Notes: generated by a model from the letters alone, not told the origin. 64,000 nucleotides of DNA from Planctopirus ephydatiae (GCF_007752345.1 NZ_CP036299.1:5056001-5120000), one strand, 5' to 3'. Shown: positions 29,836-39,620, numbered from the stretch's first letter. Made by a program: numbers and translations.

Positions 29836-31143
29836 TCAACTGGGTTCTTGGGCCGGTTCGACTTTTTCTTCGTGTGGTGGAGCAGGGACCACAAACGAGG
29901 CTCCAATTCCCAGGCCCAGGAAGATCGCAATCACAAAGAGCGAAACGAACGGCGAGAAGACGATGTAATGGTGAGCCAGCATTTTGGAGCCGACAAAGAA
30001 CAGAATGGCGACGAGGCTGTACTTCAGAAACCGGAAGCGATCCAGCAGATCTACCAGAGCAAAGTACAGCGATCTCAATCCGAGAATCGCAAACACGTTC
30101 GAGCTGAAGACCAGGAAAGGATCCTGGGTGATGCCGAAGACAGCAGGAATCGAATCCACAGCAAACAGCAGGTCAGTGCTTTCCACCATCATTAAAGCCA
30201 CAAAGAGTGGGGTGACAGCCAGTTTGCCATCGAGTTTTGTGAAGAAATGATCCCCCACAAAACCGGGGTACACGGGGATGATCCGCCGGATGAATTTGAC
30301 GAGGCGATTCTGCTCAAGATCGAGTTCTTCGTCGTGAGCAAAGAGCATCTTAACGGCAGTGTAGATCAGCAGAGCGCCAAAGATGTAAATGACCCAGTCG
30401 AAGCGCTGAATGATGGCTGCTCCCAGGGCAATCATCACGCCACGCATGACCAGTGCACCAATGATCCCCCAGAAGAGGACGCGGTGCTGATATGCCGCTG
30501 GAACCTGGAAGAACGACAGGATCAGCGCGATGACAAAGATGTTGTCCATACTCAGGCTCTGTTCGACCAGATAGCCTGTAAAGTACATGATGGCTGCTTC
30601 ACTGCCATTTTCTGGCAAACCTGTCGGCTCTTCGTCGCTGTCGCCACTGTTGGCCGAAGGTTCGAAGGGAAAGGCGATTTCCAACCGGTGATGTTTCGCA
30701 TGGCCCGACGAGTTGGAGTGAACAGGAGCGGACTCAGCAGGATTGGGATGAGCATCAGTCGATTGCCCACCAGTCGGTTGACCATCGGTGAGTTGACCGG
30801 CTTCCGGTGGAGTGGCCGCAGTTTTTTCATCTGCTTTGATGTTCTCGACGGAGGCGGTGGCTTCGGTCGAAGTAGTCGTCAAAGCCTTTTCGCTGGAAGA
30901 TTCCGGGCTGGCTGCGGCGGCTGGGGTTGAAGTTTCCCAGCGGCCCAATTCGAACCAGTGATTTTCGTACGCATAGTAGACGAAGACAGTAAACAGGCAG
31001 GAAAGTGCGAAATAGACACCTGTGCGGAAGAGGGCTTGCCGGGCACTGATGACTCGATGCGAACCGCGAGTGAAGGCCCCCAGGTCGAAGGCGAGGATCA
31101 ACAGCACGAGGATGATGAATCCAGCCCAGACCAAAACCGTCAT
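29836..31143 (-). CDS. TerC-family membrane protein with large loop insert
   Basis: Integral membrane protein of 435 residues of the TerC/Alx family, linked in other bacteria to manganese or calcium export and tellurite resistance. Family landmark YLVEQSLSMDNIFV with D200 lies in membrane segment 3, followed by five or six more segments (e.g. MVESTDLLFAVDSIP with another conserved Asp). Residues 70-180, between segments 2 and 3, are a Thr/Ser/Pro/Ala-rich acidic insert not found in typical members of 310-350 residues. AGGA 7 bases upstream supports the start. The yybP-ykoY riboswitch often found before such genes was not seen. Confidence 0.9.
   Translation of the reverse strand: MTVLVWAGFIILVLLILAFDLGAFTRGSHRVISARQALFRTGVYFALSCLFTVFVYYAYENHWFELGRWETSTPAAAASPESSSEKALTTTSTEATASVENIKADEKTAATPPEAGQLTDGQPTGGQSTDAHPNPAESAPVHSNSSGHAKHHRLEIAFPFEPSANSGDSDEEPTGLPENGSEAAIMYFTGYLVEQSLSMDNIFVIALILSFFQVPAAYQHRVLFWGIIGALVMRGVMIALGAAIIQRFDWVIYIFGALLIYTAVKMLFAHDEELDLEQNRLVKFIRRIIPVYPGFVGDHFFTKLDGKLAVTPLFVALMMVESTDLLFAVDSIPAVFGITQDPFLVFSSNVFAILGLRSLYFALVDLLDRFRFLKYSLVAILFFVGSKMLAHHYIVFSPFVSLFVIAIFLGLGIGASFVVPAPPHEEKVEPAQEPS
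30604..30936 (-). other. Low-complexity insert inside the TerC-family gene
   Basis: Codes for about 111 residues rich in Ser, Thr, Ala, Pro, Glu and Asp with a His cluster (HSNSSGHAKHHR) between membrane segments 2 and 3. Confidence 0.6.
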
Positions 31144-31532
31144 GACAAATCCTGCTTAGAGTATCTTAGGTATCTTAATGTGTATCAAAGTCAGCCATGG
31201 AACTGATTCGGGATCCAGCCGATCCGCCTTAAGCCGTGCAGGAGGCTGGTCACCAATTTCCAGATGGCCTGATCCACTCACAGGCCACGCCGTAACAACT
31301 GGAATTACCCAAACTTCTGGTCAGCCACAGCTTTTCGTCCGGTAACGGAAGCTTCCAGATGATAAGCAGACAGCGTCTCAGAATCTTCTGTCAGGCCAGA
31401 GAACGGCTGTTTTGCCTGAAAAGATCACTGACAATCCAGGCTGCTCCATGAGTTCTTTTAACCTAACAGTAAATCTGGCAAAGAGTTCCTGACCTGAACA
31501 CCACGTGATTGAAAGTGCTGAAGTCGAAAAAT
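31144..31532. other. Spacer between the NhaD-type and TerC-family genes
   Basis: Holds the TerC promoter region on the minus strand. Several short inverted repeats can be drawn but none is convincing. No riboswitch consensus or ORF is apparent. Confidence 0.4.
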
Positions 31533-33221
31533 TCAGATGAAAAAGACAAACGTCATCAACACGAAAATCGGCAGCAGAATTAGCCCCGAGTAGGCCATGT
31601 ATCCAAAGAACGAGGGCATGCGGATGTTGTTTTCCTCTGCAATCGCTTTGACCATAAAGTTAGGCCCGTTGCCAATATATGTGTTCGCCCCCATCAGGAC
31701 GGCTCCACAACTGATGGCCGCCAGAATGGCGTGAGCCTCGGGACCGGTCTCCAGAAATAGCCTCAGGTAAGGCCCCTCCAGTGGGACATTGGCAATCCCG
31801 GCGGCAGTGGCGGCAAATGTGAGGTAGGTCGGCGCGTTATCCAGAAAGCTGGACAGAATGCCCGTGGCCCAGAAGTATTGCCACTCGGTCGAGAGCCCCA
31901 GGTTTTTGCCTTCGGAGTTCAGAATGGCCAGAGCCGGAATCATCGTGATGAAAATACCGACAAAGAGCACGGCCACCTCGATAATCGGCCCGAATCCGAA
32001 ATGATTTTTCGTTCGCAGAGCAGGGCTGGTCATGAGGTAACTACCCAGCAACAGGAGCAGCATCAGCAGTTCCTGAATTCCCCAGGGCCAGGCTTGGCCT
32101 CCATTCCCCAAGCCTTGGCCGCTGGCATAGATCACGACGACGATCCCCAGCAGAAAGGCCAGATTGTGCCAGCCTTCGAGCCCCAGAGCTTCTTTGGGGG
32201 GTTGCGATTCACTGGTCGTGTTTGGCAGATGAGACTCTTTCCGAAAAGCGAGTTGATCCCACAGGAAATAGACCACCAGCAGAATGAGATTCACCATGAG
32301 CCATTGAGGCCATAGCCTGAGTGTCCATTCAAATGGAACACCCTTCAAAAAGCCAAGAAACAATGGGGGATCGCCCAGCGGTGTCAAGAGGCCGCCACTG
32401 TTGGAGACCATGAAGATAAAAAAGACCACGGTATGCGTGACGTGTGATCGGGAACTATTAGCCCGGAGCATTGGGCGAATCAGCAGCATTGATGCGCCCG
32501 TTGTTCCGACGAAACTGGCAATGGCGGTTCCAAAGCCCAGGAGCAGACTGTTCACCACGGGCGTACCGGCCAGTGACCCACGCACATAGATGCCGCCACT
32601 GATGACAAACAACGACCCCAGCAGCAGCAGGAACGAGACGTATTCTTTACCGCTGTGCTCCAGCGTATGCAGACCGGCTTCCCCAAACATGGTGAGATAA
32701 ATCGCCACCGGGATCGACAGGATCGCGACCACAATCCCTTTGTTCGAATTGTGCTCCCACCAGTGCGGGTTGATCAGCGGAAAGGCGGCAATCGAAAGCA
32801 GCAAAAGTGCAAAAGGGACTGTCGAAAACTTTGAAACCAGCTTCCCCAGTGGTTCATGCCCGGCATGTGCATCACCCGTATGAGAATCTTTTTCCGAATG
32901 ATGTTCATCCGATTTCGTGTGATCTGCCGCATGAGAGCGGTCGGTAGCAGTCGACTTTTCTTCCGGCTTACCAGTCACCCCAGACGTTGGAGCCTCATCC
33001 ACAGGCAATGCCGTGGAAGGTGGTGTTACTTGCGGTACAGATTCCTGAACAGGCGACGTTTCCTGAGCTACGGTCGAACTTGCTTCTCCGAGGAGCAACA
33101 TCCCCGACAATAACATGCCCAGAATTGCGTGACTGACGAACATCCACGGGAAAACCCGCTTTGCTCCAGCAGAACGTTTGGCCGAGTGGTTCATGGATCT
33201 TTCAGGCAAAGCCGAATTCAA
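31533..33221 (-). CDS. NhaD-type sodium/proton antiporter
   Basis: Protein of 562 residues of the ion-transporter superfamily that includes NhaD, ArsB and citrate carriers. A signal-like N-terminus and a Pro/Thr-rich stretch lead to a histidine-rich segment (about 97-122), then about 12 membrane segments with TTGASMLLIRP and SNSGGLLTPLGDPPLFLGF in the first half and FLDNAPTYLTF and GAVLMGANTYIGNGPNFM in the second, matching the two repeats of NhaD-like carriers. Two starts are possible: TTG at 33221 with AAGGA 8 bases upstream, or ATG at 33194 with GAAAG. It would export sodium ions against protons; the exact ion is inferred from family. Confidence 0.87.
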   Translation of the reverse strand: MNSALPERSMNHSAKRSAGAKRVFPWMFVSHAILGMLLSGMLLLGEASSTVAQETSPVQESVPQVTPPSTALPVDEAPTSGVTGKPEEKSTATDRSHAADHTKSDEHHSEKDSHTGDAHAGHEPLGKLVSKFSTVPFALLLLSIAAFPLINPHWWEHNSNKGIVVAILSIPVAIYLTMFGEAGLHTLEHSGKEYVSFLLLLGSLFVISGGIYVRGSLAGTPVVNSLLLGFGTAIASFVGTTGASMLLIRPMLRANSSRSHVTHTVVFFIFMVSNSGGLLTPLGDPPLFLGFLKGVPFEWTLRLWPQWLMVNLILLVVYFLWDQLAFRKESHLPNTTSESQPPKEALGLEGWHNLAFLLGIVVVIYASGQGLGNGGQAWPWGIQELLMLLLLLGSYLMTSPALRTKNHFGFGPIIEVAVLFVGIFITMIPALAILNSEGKNLGLSTEWQYFWATGILSSFLDNAPTYLTFAATAAGIANVPLEGPYLRLFLETGPEAHAILAAISCGAVLMGANTYIGNGPNFMVKAIAEENNIRMPSFFGYMAYSGLILLPIFVLMTFVFFI

Positions 33222-33535
33222 GGCGGTATCCTTAGATTCAGTAGTTTGAAACGAAAACTCCTGAGGGATGATCTACAACACCCCGCCTCGTAGGGCAACT
33301 CCCTGTGAATGTCATTCTCCTGAATTGGAACAGATAACCCAACACTTATCGAAGAAGCCGATCCGGCCTTGTCGAGTTTTTTCAGGTTTCCTAAACTTTA
33401 CAGAACATGGAAGTTACAGTGTTTTGGCTAATTCCGAAGAGGCCGTTTCCCAAGCTGATCGGGAGAAGATCCTTTTCAGCAGATCGTGAGCGGAGAAGTC
33501 ATGGCCTCTTGTCTTCGTAAAGGTTGTACCCATTG
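33222..33535. other. Divergent promoter region before dxr
   Basis: Promoters for the antiporter (minus) and dxr (plus) must lie here. No terminator or repeat was seen. A TTG at 33524 could extend dxr by four codons. Confidence 0.4.
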
Positions 33536-34684
33536 ATGAAGCAGATTGCCCTGCTGGGTTCAACTGGTTCGATTGGCTTAAGCACACTCGACGTGGTCCG
33601 CAGTGACCCCGCATCGTTTCAACTTTTCGCACTTGCCGCTCATCGTCGCGTGCGGGAACTCGCCTCGCAATGCCACGAATTTCATCCCCGCTATGCCGTC
33701 ATTGCAGATCCATCTCTGGCCGGTGAGATCGATCGATCGCTGTTCCCACAAGAGACCAAACTGCTGTTTGGCGAAGAAGGGATCGAGCAGGTTGCGACCG
33801 ATCCTCAGGTCGGGATTGTTGTTTCGGCGATCGTTGGAGCCGCTGGCCTCAAGGGAACCTGGGCCGCCGCACAATCGGGCAAACGGGTCGCTTTGGCCAA
33901 TAAAGAAAGCCTGGTTGTCGCTGGTGCACTCGTCACAAATGCGGCAAAGGCTTCTGGCGGTGAAATTCTGCCTGTTGATAGTGAACACAGTGCGATCTTT
34001 CAGTGCCTCGCTGCCGGGAATCGCCACGAGGTGGCCCGCATTCATTTGACGGCCAGTGGTGGGCCTTTCCGCAAGTCCTCACGTGCCGAACTCGACAAGG
34101 TGACAGTTGCCGCTGCCCTCGATCATCCCACCTGGAAGATGGGCCCGAAGATCACCATCGACAGCGCGACGATGATGAACAAGGCCCTCGAAGTGATCGA
34201 AGCCCGCTGGCTCTTCGATGCCAGCGTGGACGAATTAAACGTCGTGGTGCACCCCCAATCGATCATTCACTCTCTGGTGGAATATGTGGATGGCTCGATT
34301 TTGGCTCAGCTTTCTCCGCCCGATATGCGCCTGCCCATTCAATATGCGTTATCATGGCCCCAGCGAAAACCTGGTTTTGCTCGTAAGATGAACTGGTTCG
34401 AATCTCAGACGATGGAGTTTTTCCCCCCTGATTTGGACCGGTTTCCTGCCTTGAAGCTGGGTTTTGAAGTCGCTGCAGCCGGTGGAGGCAGCGGAGCAGT
34501 ACTGAATGCGGCAAACGAGGTCGCTGTCGAACGATTTTTAAACAATGATTTGAAATTCATGGAGATTCCCCAGGTTTGTGGGGAAGTACTAGCCGCGCAC
34601 ACGCACTCCACCAATCCTTCACTGAGTGAATTGTTGGCACTGGATGCCTGGGCACGCGAGGAGACGCGACGTTGGAAAGCTTAG
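33536..34684 (+). CDS. dxr: 1-deoxy-D-xylulose 5-phosphate reductoisomerase
   Basis: Cytoplasmic enzyme of about 382 residues catalysing the NADPH-dependent conversion of DXP to MEP, the first committed step of the non-mevalonate isoprenoid pathway. Visible: NADPH-binding GSTGSIG at the N-terminus, ANKESLVVAG, metal and substrate residues in PVDSEHSAIFQ and ASGGPFR, and TIDSATMMNK. The ATG at 33536 has AAAGG 12 bases upstream; a TTG at 33524 is the alternative. The end of the gene overlaps the start of rseP by 13 bases, so the two are probably co-translated. Isoprenoid output also feeds the hopanoid genes in this window. Confidence 0.97.
   Translation: MKQIALLGSTGSIGLSTLDVVRSDPASFQLFALAAHRRVRELASQCHEFHPRYAVIADPSLAGEIDRSLFPQETKLLFGEEGIEQVATDPQVGIVVSAIVGAAGLKGTWAAAQSGKRVALANKESLVVAGALVTNAAKASGGEILPVDSEHSAIFQCLAAGNRHEVARIHLTASGGPFRKSSRAELDKVTVAAALDHPTWKMGPKITIDSATMMNKALEVIEARWLFDASVDELNVVVHPQSIIHSLVEYVDGSILAQLSPPDMRLPIQYALSWPQRKPGFARKMNWFESQTMEFFPPDLDRFPALKLGFEVAAAGGGSGAVLNAANEVAVERFLNNDLKFMEIPQVCGEVLAAHTHSTNPSLSELLALDAWAREETRRWKA
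34658..34663 (+). promoter_or_regulatory. Ribosome-binding site fixing the rseP TTG start
   Basis: GAGGAG lies inside the end of dxr, 8 bases before the TTG at 34672. It is a far better match than anything before the next in-frame ATG at 34714, so the TTG start and the overlap with dxr are favoured. Confidence 0.6.
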
Positions 34685-36717
34685 ATTTGATCCTTTTGCT
34701 CAATCCCTGCCTGATGGCTCTCACTCTGGGCAGCCTTCAGAATATCTTGTACGTCGCCCTCGGCCTCGGGATGGTGATTTTCTTCCACGAGTTGGGCCAC
34801 TTTGCCGTCGCCAAATGGTGCGATGTGCACGTCGAGCAGTTCAGCATTGGCTTCGGCCCGGCGATTCTGGCCAAAAGATGGGGCGAAACAGTCTATGCAC
34901 TCAGAGCCATTCCTTTTGGTGGTTATGTGCAGATGCTGGGGCAGGACGATGCGGATCCCAGCCAACTGACCAGCGAAGAAATCGCGGCTGATCCGCGGTC
35001 GTTCTCGTCCAAACCCGTCTGGCAACGCATGGCGATTATCTCGGCTGGCGTGATCATGAATCTCATCACGGGGCTGATCTTCTGTGCGATTGCCTTTGCC
35101 ATGGGTGTGGAATCTGTCCCCGCGATTGTCGGCAGTGTGGAACCTGGTCATCCGGCCTGGGTCGCAGGGCTCGAACGTGGCGACAAGATTGAGAAAATGG
35201 GTGGCCGAACCATCCGTTCGTTTGAAGAAGTTTCCATCAGTGCTGCGCTTTCGACGGGCCCGATTGATGTCGAAGGTCGCCGACGTGATGACACACCGTT
35301 CAAAACTGTTGTCGTCCCCGATACCAGCGGCAACCGTCCATCGATTGGCGTCAGCTTCAGTTCTTCATTGCGATTGATGAAGTTTCTGAATGGCGATCCC
35401 ACAGTGATGCCGGGTACTCCCGCCGCATCGGCAGAGCCACCACTTCAGGGGCTCGACCTGATCACACACGTGGATGATGTTGAAGTGAAATCCTTCCAGG
35501 ATCTCGAAGATCGACTCGTATCTAAAGGTGGTGAAACGGTCACGCTCACAGTTCGCCGCCCTCCTGTGAATGCCGCAGGCGTTCCCGATCTCGATGCTCC
35601 TGGTGAAGAGATCAAATCGCGAGTCGGCCCGGGTTTCTTCCGCACTCTGGGGCTCTCGATGGATACCGGCCCAGTTACGGCTGTTCGCCTTGGTTCCCCT
35701 GCACAAAAGGCAGGTTTTCTAGCTAAAGATAAAATTGTCAAAGTGGGCGACCGGGCGATTGGCACGGCTCTCAATCCTTTGCGTCTGCCTGACGAATTAA
35801 GCCAGATGGCCGGCAAAGAAATCGAAATCACGGTCGCCCGTCAGAAGGACGGCGGCGGTAATCAGGAAGTGGTGCTCAAGGTCACTCCTGAGTCCAGTCC
35901 TGGCTGGCTCGATGCTCCTTTGCGTGCCGGCGATGCACTGGCCATACCTGCGATTGGTGTCGCCATTCAGGTTGTGCCCGTCGTCCTGAGTGTTGACCCC
36001 GGTTCTCCTGCGGAAGCTGCGGGGATCAAGCCCGGTCAGCGCATTCTCAAGCTCGCCCTGCTTCCGCACCCCGATGAAGGATCAGGCCCGGATGCCAAAA
36101 CGGTCGAAGTCGACCTCGGGAGCGATAAAGAGAAAAACGTCAACAACTGGGCTTTCGCCTTCGTGCAACTGCAAAGGTATCCACTTCGCAAAGCGACGTT
36201 GACCATCAAGGAAGATTCCGAAACTCGAACGCTTGATCTCGAACCTGTGGCCGATAAAGAGTGGCCTTATCCTCGCCGAGGATTTGCGATGTATCCCGCT
36301 CGCACCACTCAACAGGCGAAGTCTTTCAGTGAAGCATTCAAGATGGGCTATGCCAATATGGAGAAGTCTGTCCTGAATATCTACATGACGCTGCGCAGCC
36401 TGTTCACGGGGCATTTGAGTGTCTTTGAATTGCACGGCCCGTTAGGAATTGCCCGCGCTGCTTATGAGATTTCCAAACTGGGAATTTCGTCACTGCTGAT
36501 CTTCCTGGGCTTTTTGAGTGCAAACCTCGCAGTGATTAACTTCCTGCCGATTCCGATGCTCGATGGTGGACACATGGTCTTCCTGGGTTACGAAGCGATC
36601 ACCCGCAGAAAACCCAACGAAAAAGTGCAGATTGCCGCCACCTATGCAGGTATGGCCTTTGTCCTCGGACTGATGCTCTTTGTCATCTGCCTCGATCTGT
36701 TTGTCCACAAGTTCTAA
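34672..36717 (+). CDS. rseP: Site-2 intramembrane zinc protease, RseP type
   Basis: Membrane metalloprotease of 681 residues; RseP cuts anti-sigma factors and leftover signal peptides within the membrane. The zinc motif HELGH is at 39-43, and the third zinc ligand is in LPIPMLDGGH near 629, with a final membrane segment after it. Between lie about four PDZ-like repeats (about 146-240, 255-300, 333-400, 430-520), where the E. coli protein (450 residues) has two; the extra length of about 230 residues is in this region. The TTG start overlaps dxr. Regulation with dxr is likely at translation level. Confidence 0.92.
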   Translation: MESLDLILLLNPCLMALTLGSLQNILYVALGLGMVIFFHELGHFAVAKWCDVHVEQFSIGFGPAILAKRWGETVYALRAIPFGGYVQMLGQDDADPSQLTSEEIAADPRSFSSKPVWQRMAIISAGVIMNLITGLIFCAIAFAMGVESVPAIVGSVEPGHPAWVAGLERGDKIEKMGGRTIRSFEEVSISAALSTGPIDVEGRRRDDTPFKTVVVPDTSGNRPSIGVSFSSSLRLMKFLNGDPTVMPGTPAASAEPPLQGLDLITHVDDVEVKSFQDLEDRLVSKGGETVTLTVRRPPVNAAGVPDLDAPGEEIKSRVGPGFFRTLGLSMDTGPVTAVRLGSPAQKAGFLAKDKIVKVGDRAIGTALNPLRLPDELSQMAGKEIEITVARQKDGGGNQEVVLKVTPESSPGWLDAPLRAGDALAIPAIGVAIQVVPVVLSVDPGSPAEAAGIKPGQRILKLALLPHPDEGSGPDAKTVEVDLGSDKEKNVNNWAFAFVQLQRYPLRKATLTIKEDSETRTLDLEPVADKEWPYPRRGFAMYPARTTQQAKSFSEAFKMGYANMEKSVLNIYMTLRSLFTGHLSVFELHGPLGIARAAYEISKLGISSLLIFLGFLSANLAVINFLPIPMLDGGHMVFLGYEAITRRKPNEKVQIAATYAGMAFVLGLMLFVICLDLFVHKF

Positions 36718-36762
36718 ACCTGATTTCTGGTCGGTGTAATGGCTCAGTTCCATGCTTTCTCA

Positions 36763-36796
36763 GTGCCATGCTTGCGGCTCTGAGCAAGCATGCCGC
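36763..36796. repeat. Hairpin family B, copy 1
   Basis: CATGCTTGC, loop GGCTCTGA, GCAAGCATG at 36767-36792: nine perfect pairs. Preceded by GTGC. The same hairpin recurs at 54986-55011 (inverted) and 63239-63264. It lies in the 200-base spacer between rseP and moeA. Confidence 0.8.
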
Positions 36797-36918
36797 TAGA
36801 CTATGTCTCCCCGTAGGGTGTCATGCAGCGTCAGCGGAATGCACCAGCTCTTTCATACGAGTGGTTCAGCCATCGCTGAATGTCACATTGATAAAGAATC
36901 AGATCCGGAACCGGAGCC

Positions 36919-38154
36919 ATGCCACCACTTCTGGATATCCCTGCCGCCTTAGAATTGATCAGTACCTCGGCGCATGCACTCGCTGAAGAGACAGTGCCTC
37001 TCCATGAGGCTCTCGGGCGAGTGACGAGCCAGACCATCCTCAGCCCGGAATCTGCTCCTCTCTTCGATAAAGCACTGATGGATGGCTATGCCATCCGGGC
37101 TGAAGACCTGGCGCAGTCTGCCGGGTTATCTACTTCCTCCCCCAGCCCATCACTTCGTGTGGTGGGTCTCATCTGTGCCGGCCAGACACCGTCCAGGAGT
37201 CTCGCTGCGGGTGAAGCGATTCAGATCATGACGGGGGCACCACTCCCGTCCGGAACAACCGCAGTTGTCAAAATCGAAGCGACGACACGGAAAGAAGATC
37301 TTGTTTTCATTCACGAATCCACAGCAGTCGGTGCTAATCTGATCCGGCGTGGAGCCGTCATGCAACCGGGCCAACTGGTCTTGAGTGCTGGTCAAAGGTT
37401 AGCTCCCCAGCATCTGGCAGGTCTGGCCGAACTGGGGATCGTGACTATTCCAGTCAAACAAAAGCCAACACTCGCAATTCTGGCAACGGGTGATGAACTC
37501 GTTCCTCCCAGCGAAAAGCCAGGCCCCGGCCAGATTCGAAACTCGAATGAGACTTTGCTCGCCAGCCTCGCGCTACAAGCCGGCTGTGATGTGCAGAGAC
37601 TTGGCATTGCCTCCGACTCGTTGGACGAACTTACGCTCAAAATCCGTCAGGGCTTAGCAGCCGATCTTCTCCTCTTAACAGGGGGTGTCTCCGCGGGCAT
37701 GCTCGATCTCGTCCCACAGGCACTCACAGCCGAAGGTGTCGAAAAGATCTTTCACAAAGTCGATATCAAGCCTGGTAAACCCATCTGGTTCGGTATCAAG
37801 CGGCAGCCGAAAACCTGCCTCGTCTTCGGCCTTCCCGGCAACCCGGTCAGCAGTCTCGTCTGCTTCGAACTGTTTGTGAAAACGGCCTTGCGAAGACTTT
37901 CGGGGATCAGTCCCACTGTTGCTCCAGCGATCGAAGCCTTGGCTGCGGTCGACGAAAAGTACACGAGCGATCGGCCCACTTATCATCCCGCCTTGATCGA
38001 CTCGACGGGTTCATCGATCACGGCCCGCACCATCCCCTGGCAGGGCTCATCTGATCTGCAGGCCACTCTCTCAGCGAACGGGATGATTTACTTTCCGGCG
38101 AATTCCCCGCCATCCAAACAAGGCGAAACACTTCTCGCTTACCGCTGGTGCTGA
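36919..38154 (+). CDS. moeA: Molybdopterin molybdenumtransferase
   Basis: Protein of 411 residues that inserts molybdate into adenylated molybdopterin in molybdenum cofactor synthesis. Landmarks: MDGYAIRAEDL near residue 54, GDELVPP and GQIRNSN in the central MoCF-like domain, GGVSAGMLD, and FGLPGNPVSS, followed by the C-terminal beta domain. The start has GGAA/GGAG upstream. No other cofactor gene (moaA, mogA, mobA) and no molybdoenzyme is present in the window, so it is an isolated member. Confidence 0.95.
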   Translation: MPPLLDIPAALELISTSAHALAEETVPLHEALGRVTSQTILSPESAPLFDKALMDGYAIRAEDLAQSAGLSTSSPSPSLRVVGLICAGQTPSRSLAAGEAIQIMTGAPLPSGTTAVVKIEATTRKEDLVFIHESTAVGANLIRRGAVMQPGQLVLSAGQRLAPQHLAGLAELGIVTIPVKQKPTLAILATGDELVPPSEKPGPGQIRNSNETLLASLALQAGCDVQRLGIASDSLDELTLKIRQGLAADLLLLTGGVSAGMLDLVPQALTAEGVEKIFHKVDIKPGKPIWFGIKRQPKTCLVFGLPGNPVSSLVCFELFVKTALRRLSGISPTVAPAIEALAAVDEKYTSDRPTYHPALIDSTGSSITARTIPWQGSSDLQATLSANGMIYFPANSPPSKQGETLLAYRWC

Positions 38155-38246
38155 TCTTCTCTCCCAGAGGCCAAATTACATCCAGGATTGCAGAATTCTG
38201 CGAAGGCATGGTGACAGATTGTCGCCACACCGTTACATCTATTAGT

Positions 38247-38272
38247 CCGGGGGAATCGCTGTCATCCCCCGG
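38247..38272. repeat. Hairpin between moeA and hpnH
   Basis: CCGGGGGA pairs with TCCCCCGG around a 10-base loop. No T tract follows, so a terminator role for moeA is uncertain. Confidence 0.4.
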
Positions 38273-38411
38273 TCATCTGACCAGCCCGAGGGAATGAGTG
38301 ACGTTAAGGACGACAGCCGGGCCGCAGGGATCATTCGGCTCGCCAGAGAAGTTTTCGCAAAACGCCGGCTCGATCAAGCGTTGATTTACCAATACATGGA
38401 GGTCGCCTCGA

Positions 38412-39620
38412 ATGTCGGTTCCTGTCCGTCAAATGTGGACGATCGCCAGCTACGTGCTCAAACAGCGAATACTGGGCAACAAGCGATATCCACTGGTGCT
38501 GATGCTCGAACCTCTTTTTCGCTGCAATCTGGCCTGCGCTGGATGTGGCAAGATCCAGCACCCCGTCGAGATTTTGCGCAAGCACCTTTCTCCCGAAGAA
38601 TGCTTCGCTGCCGCCGATGAATGTGGTGCACCGGTCATTTCCATTCCCGGCGGTGAGCCACTGTTGCACCCGCAAATCGGCGAGATCGTCGCCGGGCTGG
38701 TGGCTCGCAAAAAGTTTGTTTACCTGTGTACTAACGCCATTCTGCTCGAAAAACATCTTCCCAAATTCAAACCCAGCCCCTACCTGACCTTCTCGATTCA
38801 TCTCGACGGCCCCCAGGAAGAGCACGACTTTGCCGTATGCCGTGAAGGTGTGTATGACGTCGCCATCAGTGCGATCAAAACGGCCATTGCCCAGGGCTAT
38901 CGGGTGACGACGAATACGACGGTCTATAACAACGCTCAGCCCGAAGCCCTGCGGGAAATGTTCGATACTCTGGCTGATCTTGGTGTCGAAGGGATGATGC
39001 TTTCCCCGGGGTACCAGTACGAAAAAGCCCCGATTCAAACGTTGTTCCTCCAGCGACAGCAGACGGTTTCACTCTTTCGCAAGCTCTTTTCGAATGCCAA
39101 AAAGCGGTGGAAATTCAACCTTTCACCACTCTTTATCGAGTTTCTGCAAGGTGCCTGGAACCTGGAATGCACACCGTGGGGGAGCCCCACGTACAACCTC
39201 TTTGGCTGGCAGAAGCCCTGCTATCTGATGAATGAAGGCTACACCAAGACCTTCAAAGAACTCATGGAAACCACTCACTGGCCAGACTATGGCCGCGCCA
39301 GTGGCAATCCCAAATGTGCGAACTGTATGGTTCACTGCGGCTACGAACCCACAGCCGTCGCACAGACATTTGGCAGTTGGAACGGCTTGTATCACACAGC
39401 CATCCGCACCTTTTTTGGCCCCCGGCAAAAGAATCTGCCGCCACTCGACGAACCCCCTTCGAGTGCTGATTCAGGGACTGGAACTCGCCATCCTCTGGGA
39501 GAGTTCGTCGCCTTATCGCCACTGGGCAATTCGTCATCTTCGGGATCTTCATCGAGATCCAGTGAACTTGCGGGCGTGGCGTCGCGCCAGTTGAATGGCT
39601 CGCCAGCAGCGGCCTCTTAA
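38412..39620 (+). CDS. hpnH: Adenosyl-hopene transferase (radical SAM)
   Basis: Radical SAM enzyme of 402 residues that joins an adenosyl group to diploptene-type hopenes, the first step to extended (C35) hopanoids. The N-terminus [18 protein letters not shown] and the cluster-binding CNLACAGC (C38, C42, C45) match HpnH, as do [12 protein letters not shown] and the C-terminal cysteines near [12 protein letters not shown] and [12 protein letters not shown]. The last 60 residues form a Ser/Gly-rich disordered tail that exceeds the usual length. GGAGG lies 9 bases before the ATG. A hopanoid transporter gene (hpnN) lies 18 kb downstream; the squalene-hopene cyclase is not in the window. Confidence 0.95.
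   Translation: MSVPVRQMWTIASYVLKQRILGNKRYPLVLMLEPLFRCNLACAGCGKIQHPVEILRKHLSPEECFAAADECGAPVISIPGGEPLLHPQIGEIVAGLVARKKFVYLCTNAILLEKHLPKFKPSPYLTFSIHLDGPQEEHDFAVCREGVYDVAISAIKTAIAQGYRVTTNTTVYNNAQPEALREMFDTLADLGVEGMMLSPGYQYEKAPIQTLFLQRQQTVSLFRKLFSNAKKRWKFNLSPLFIEFLQGAWNLECTPWGSPTYNLFGWQKPCYLMNEGYTKTFKELMETTHWPDYGRASGNPKCANCMVHCGYEPTAVAQTFGSWNGLYHTAIRTFFGPRQKNLPPLDEPPSSADSGTGTRHPLGEFVALSPLGNSSSSGSSSRSSELAGVASRQLNGSPAAAS

Noticed and set aside
31144-31532. A yybP-ykoY (manganese) riboswitch upstream of the TerC-family gene
   Set aside because: The conserved GGGGAGTA-type core was looked for on the minus strand and not found.
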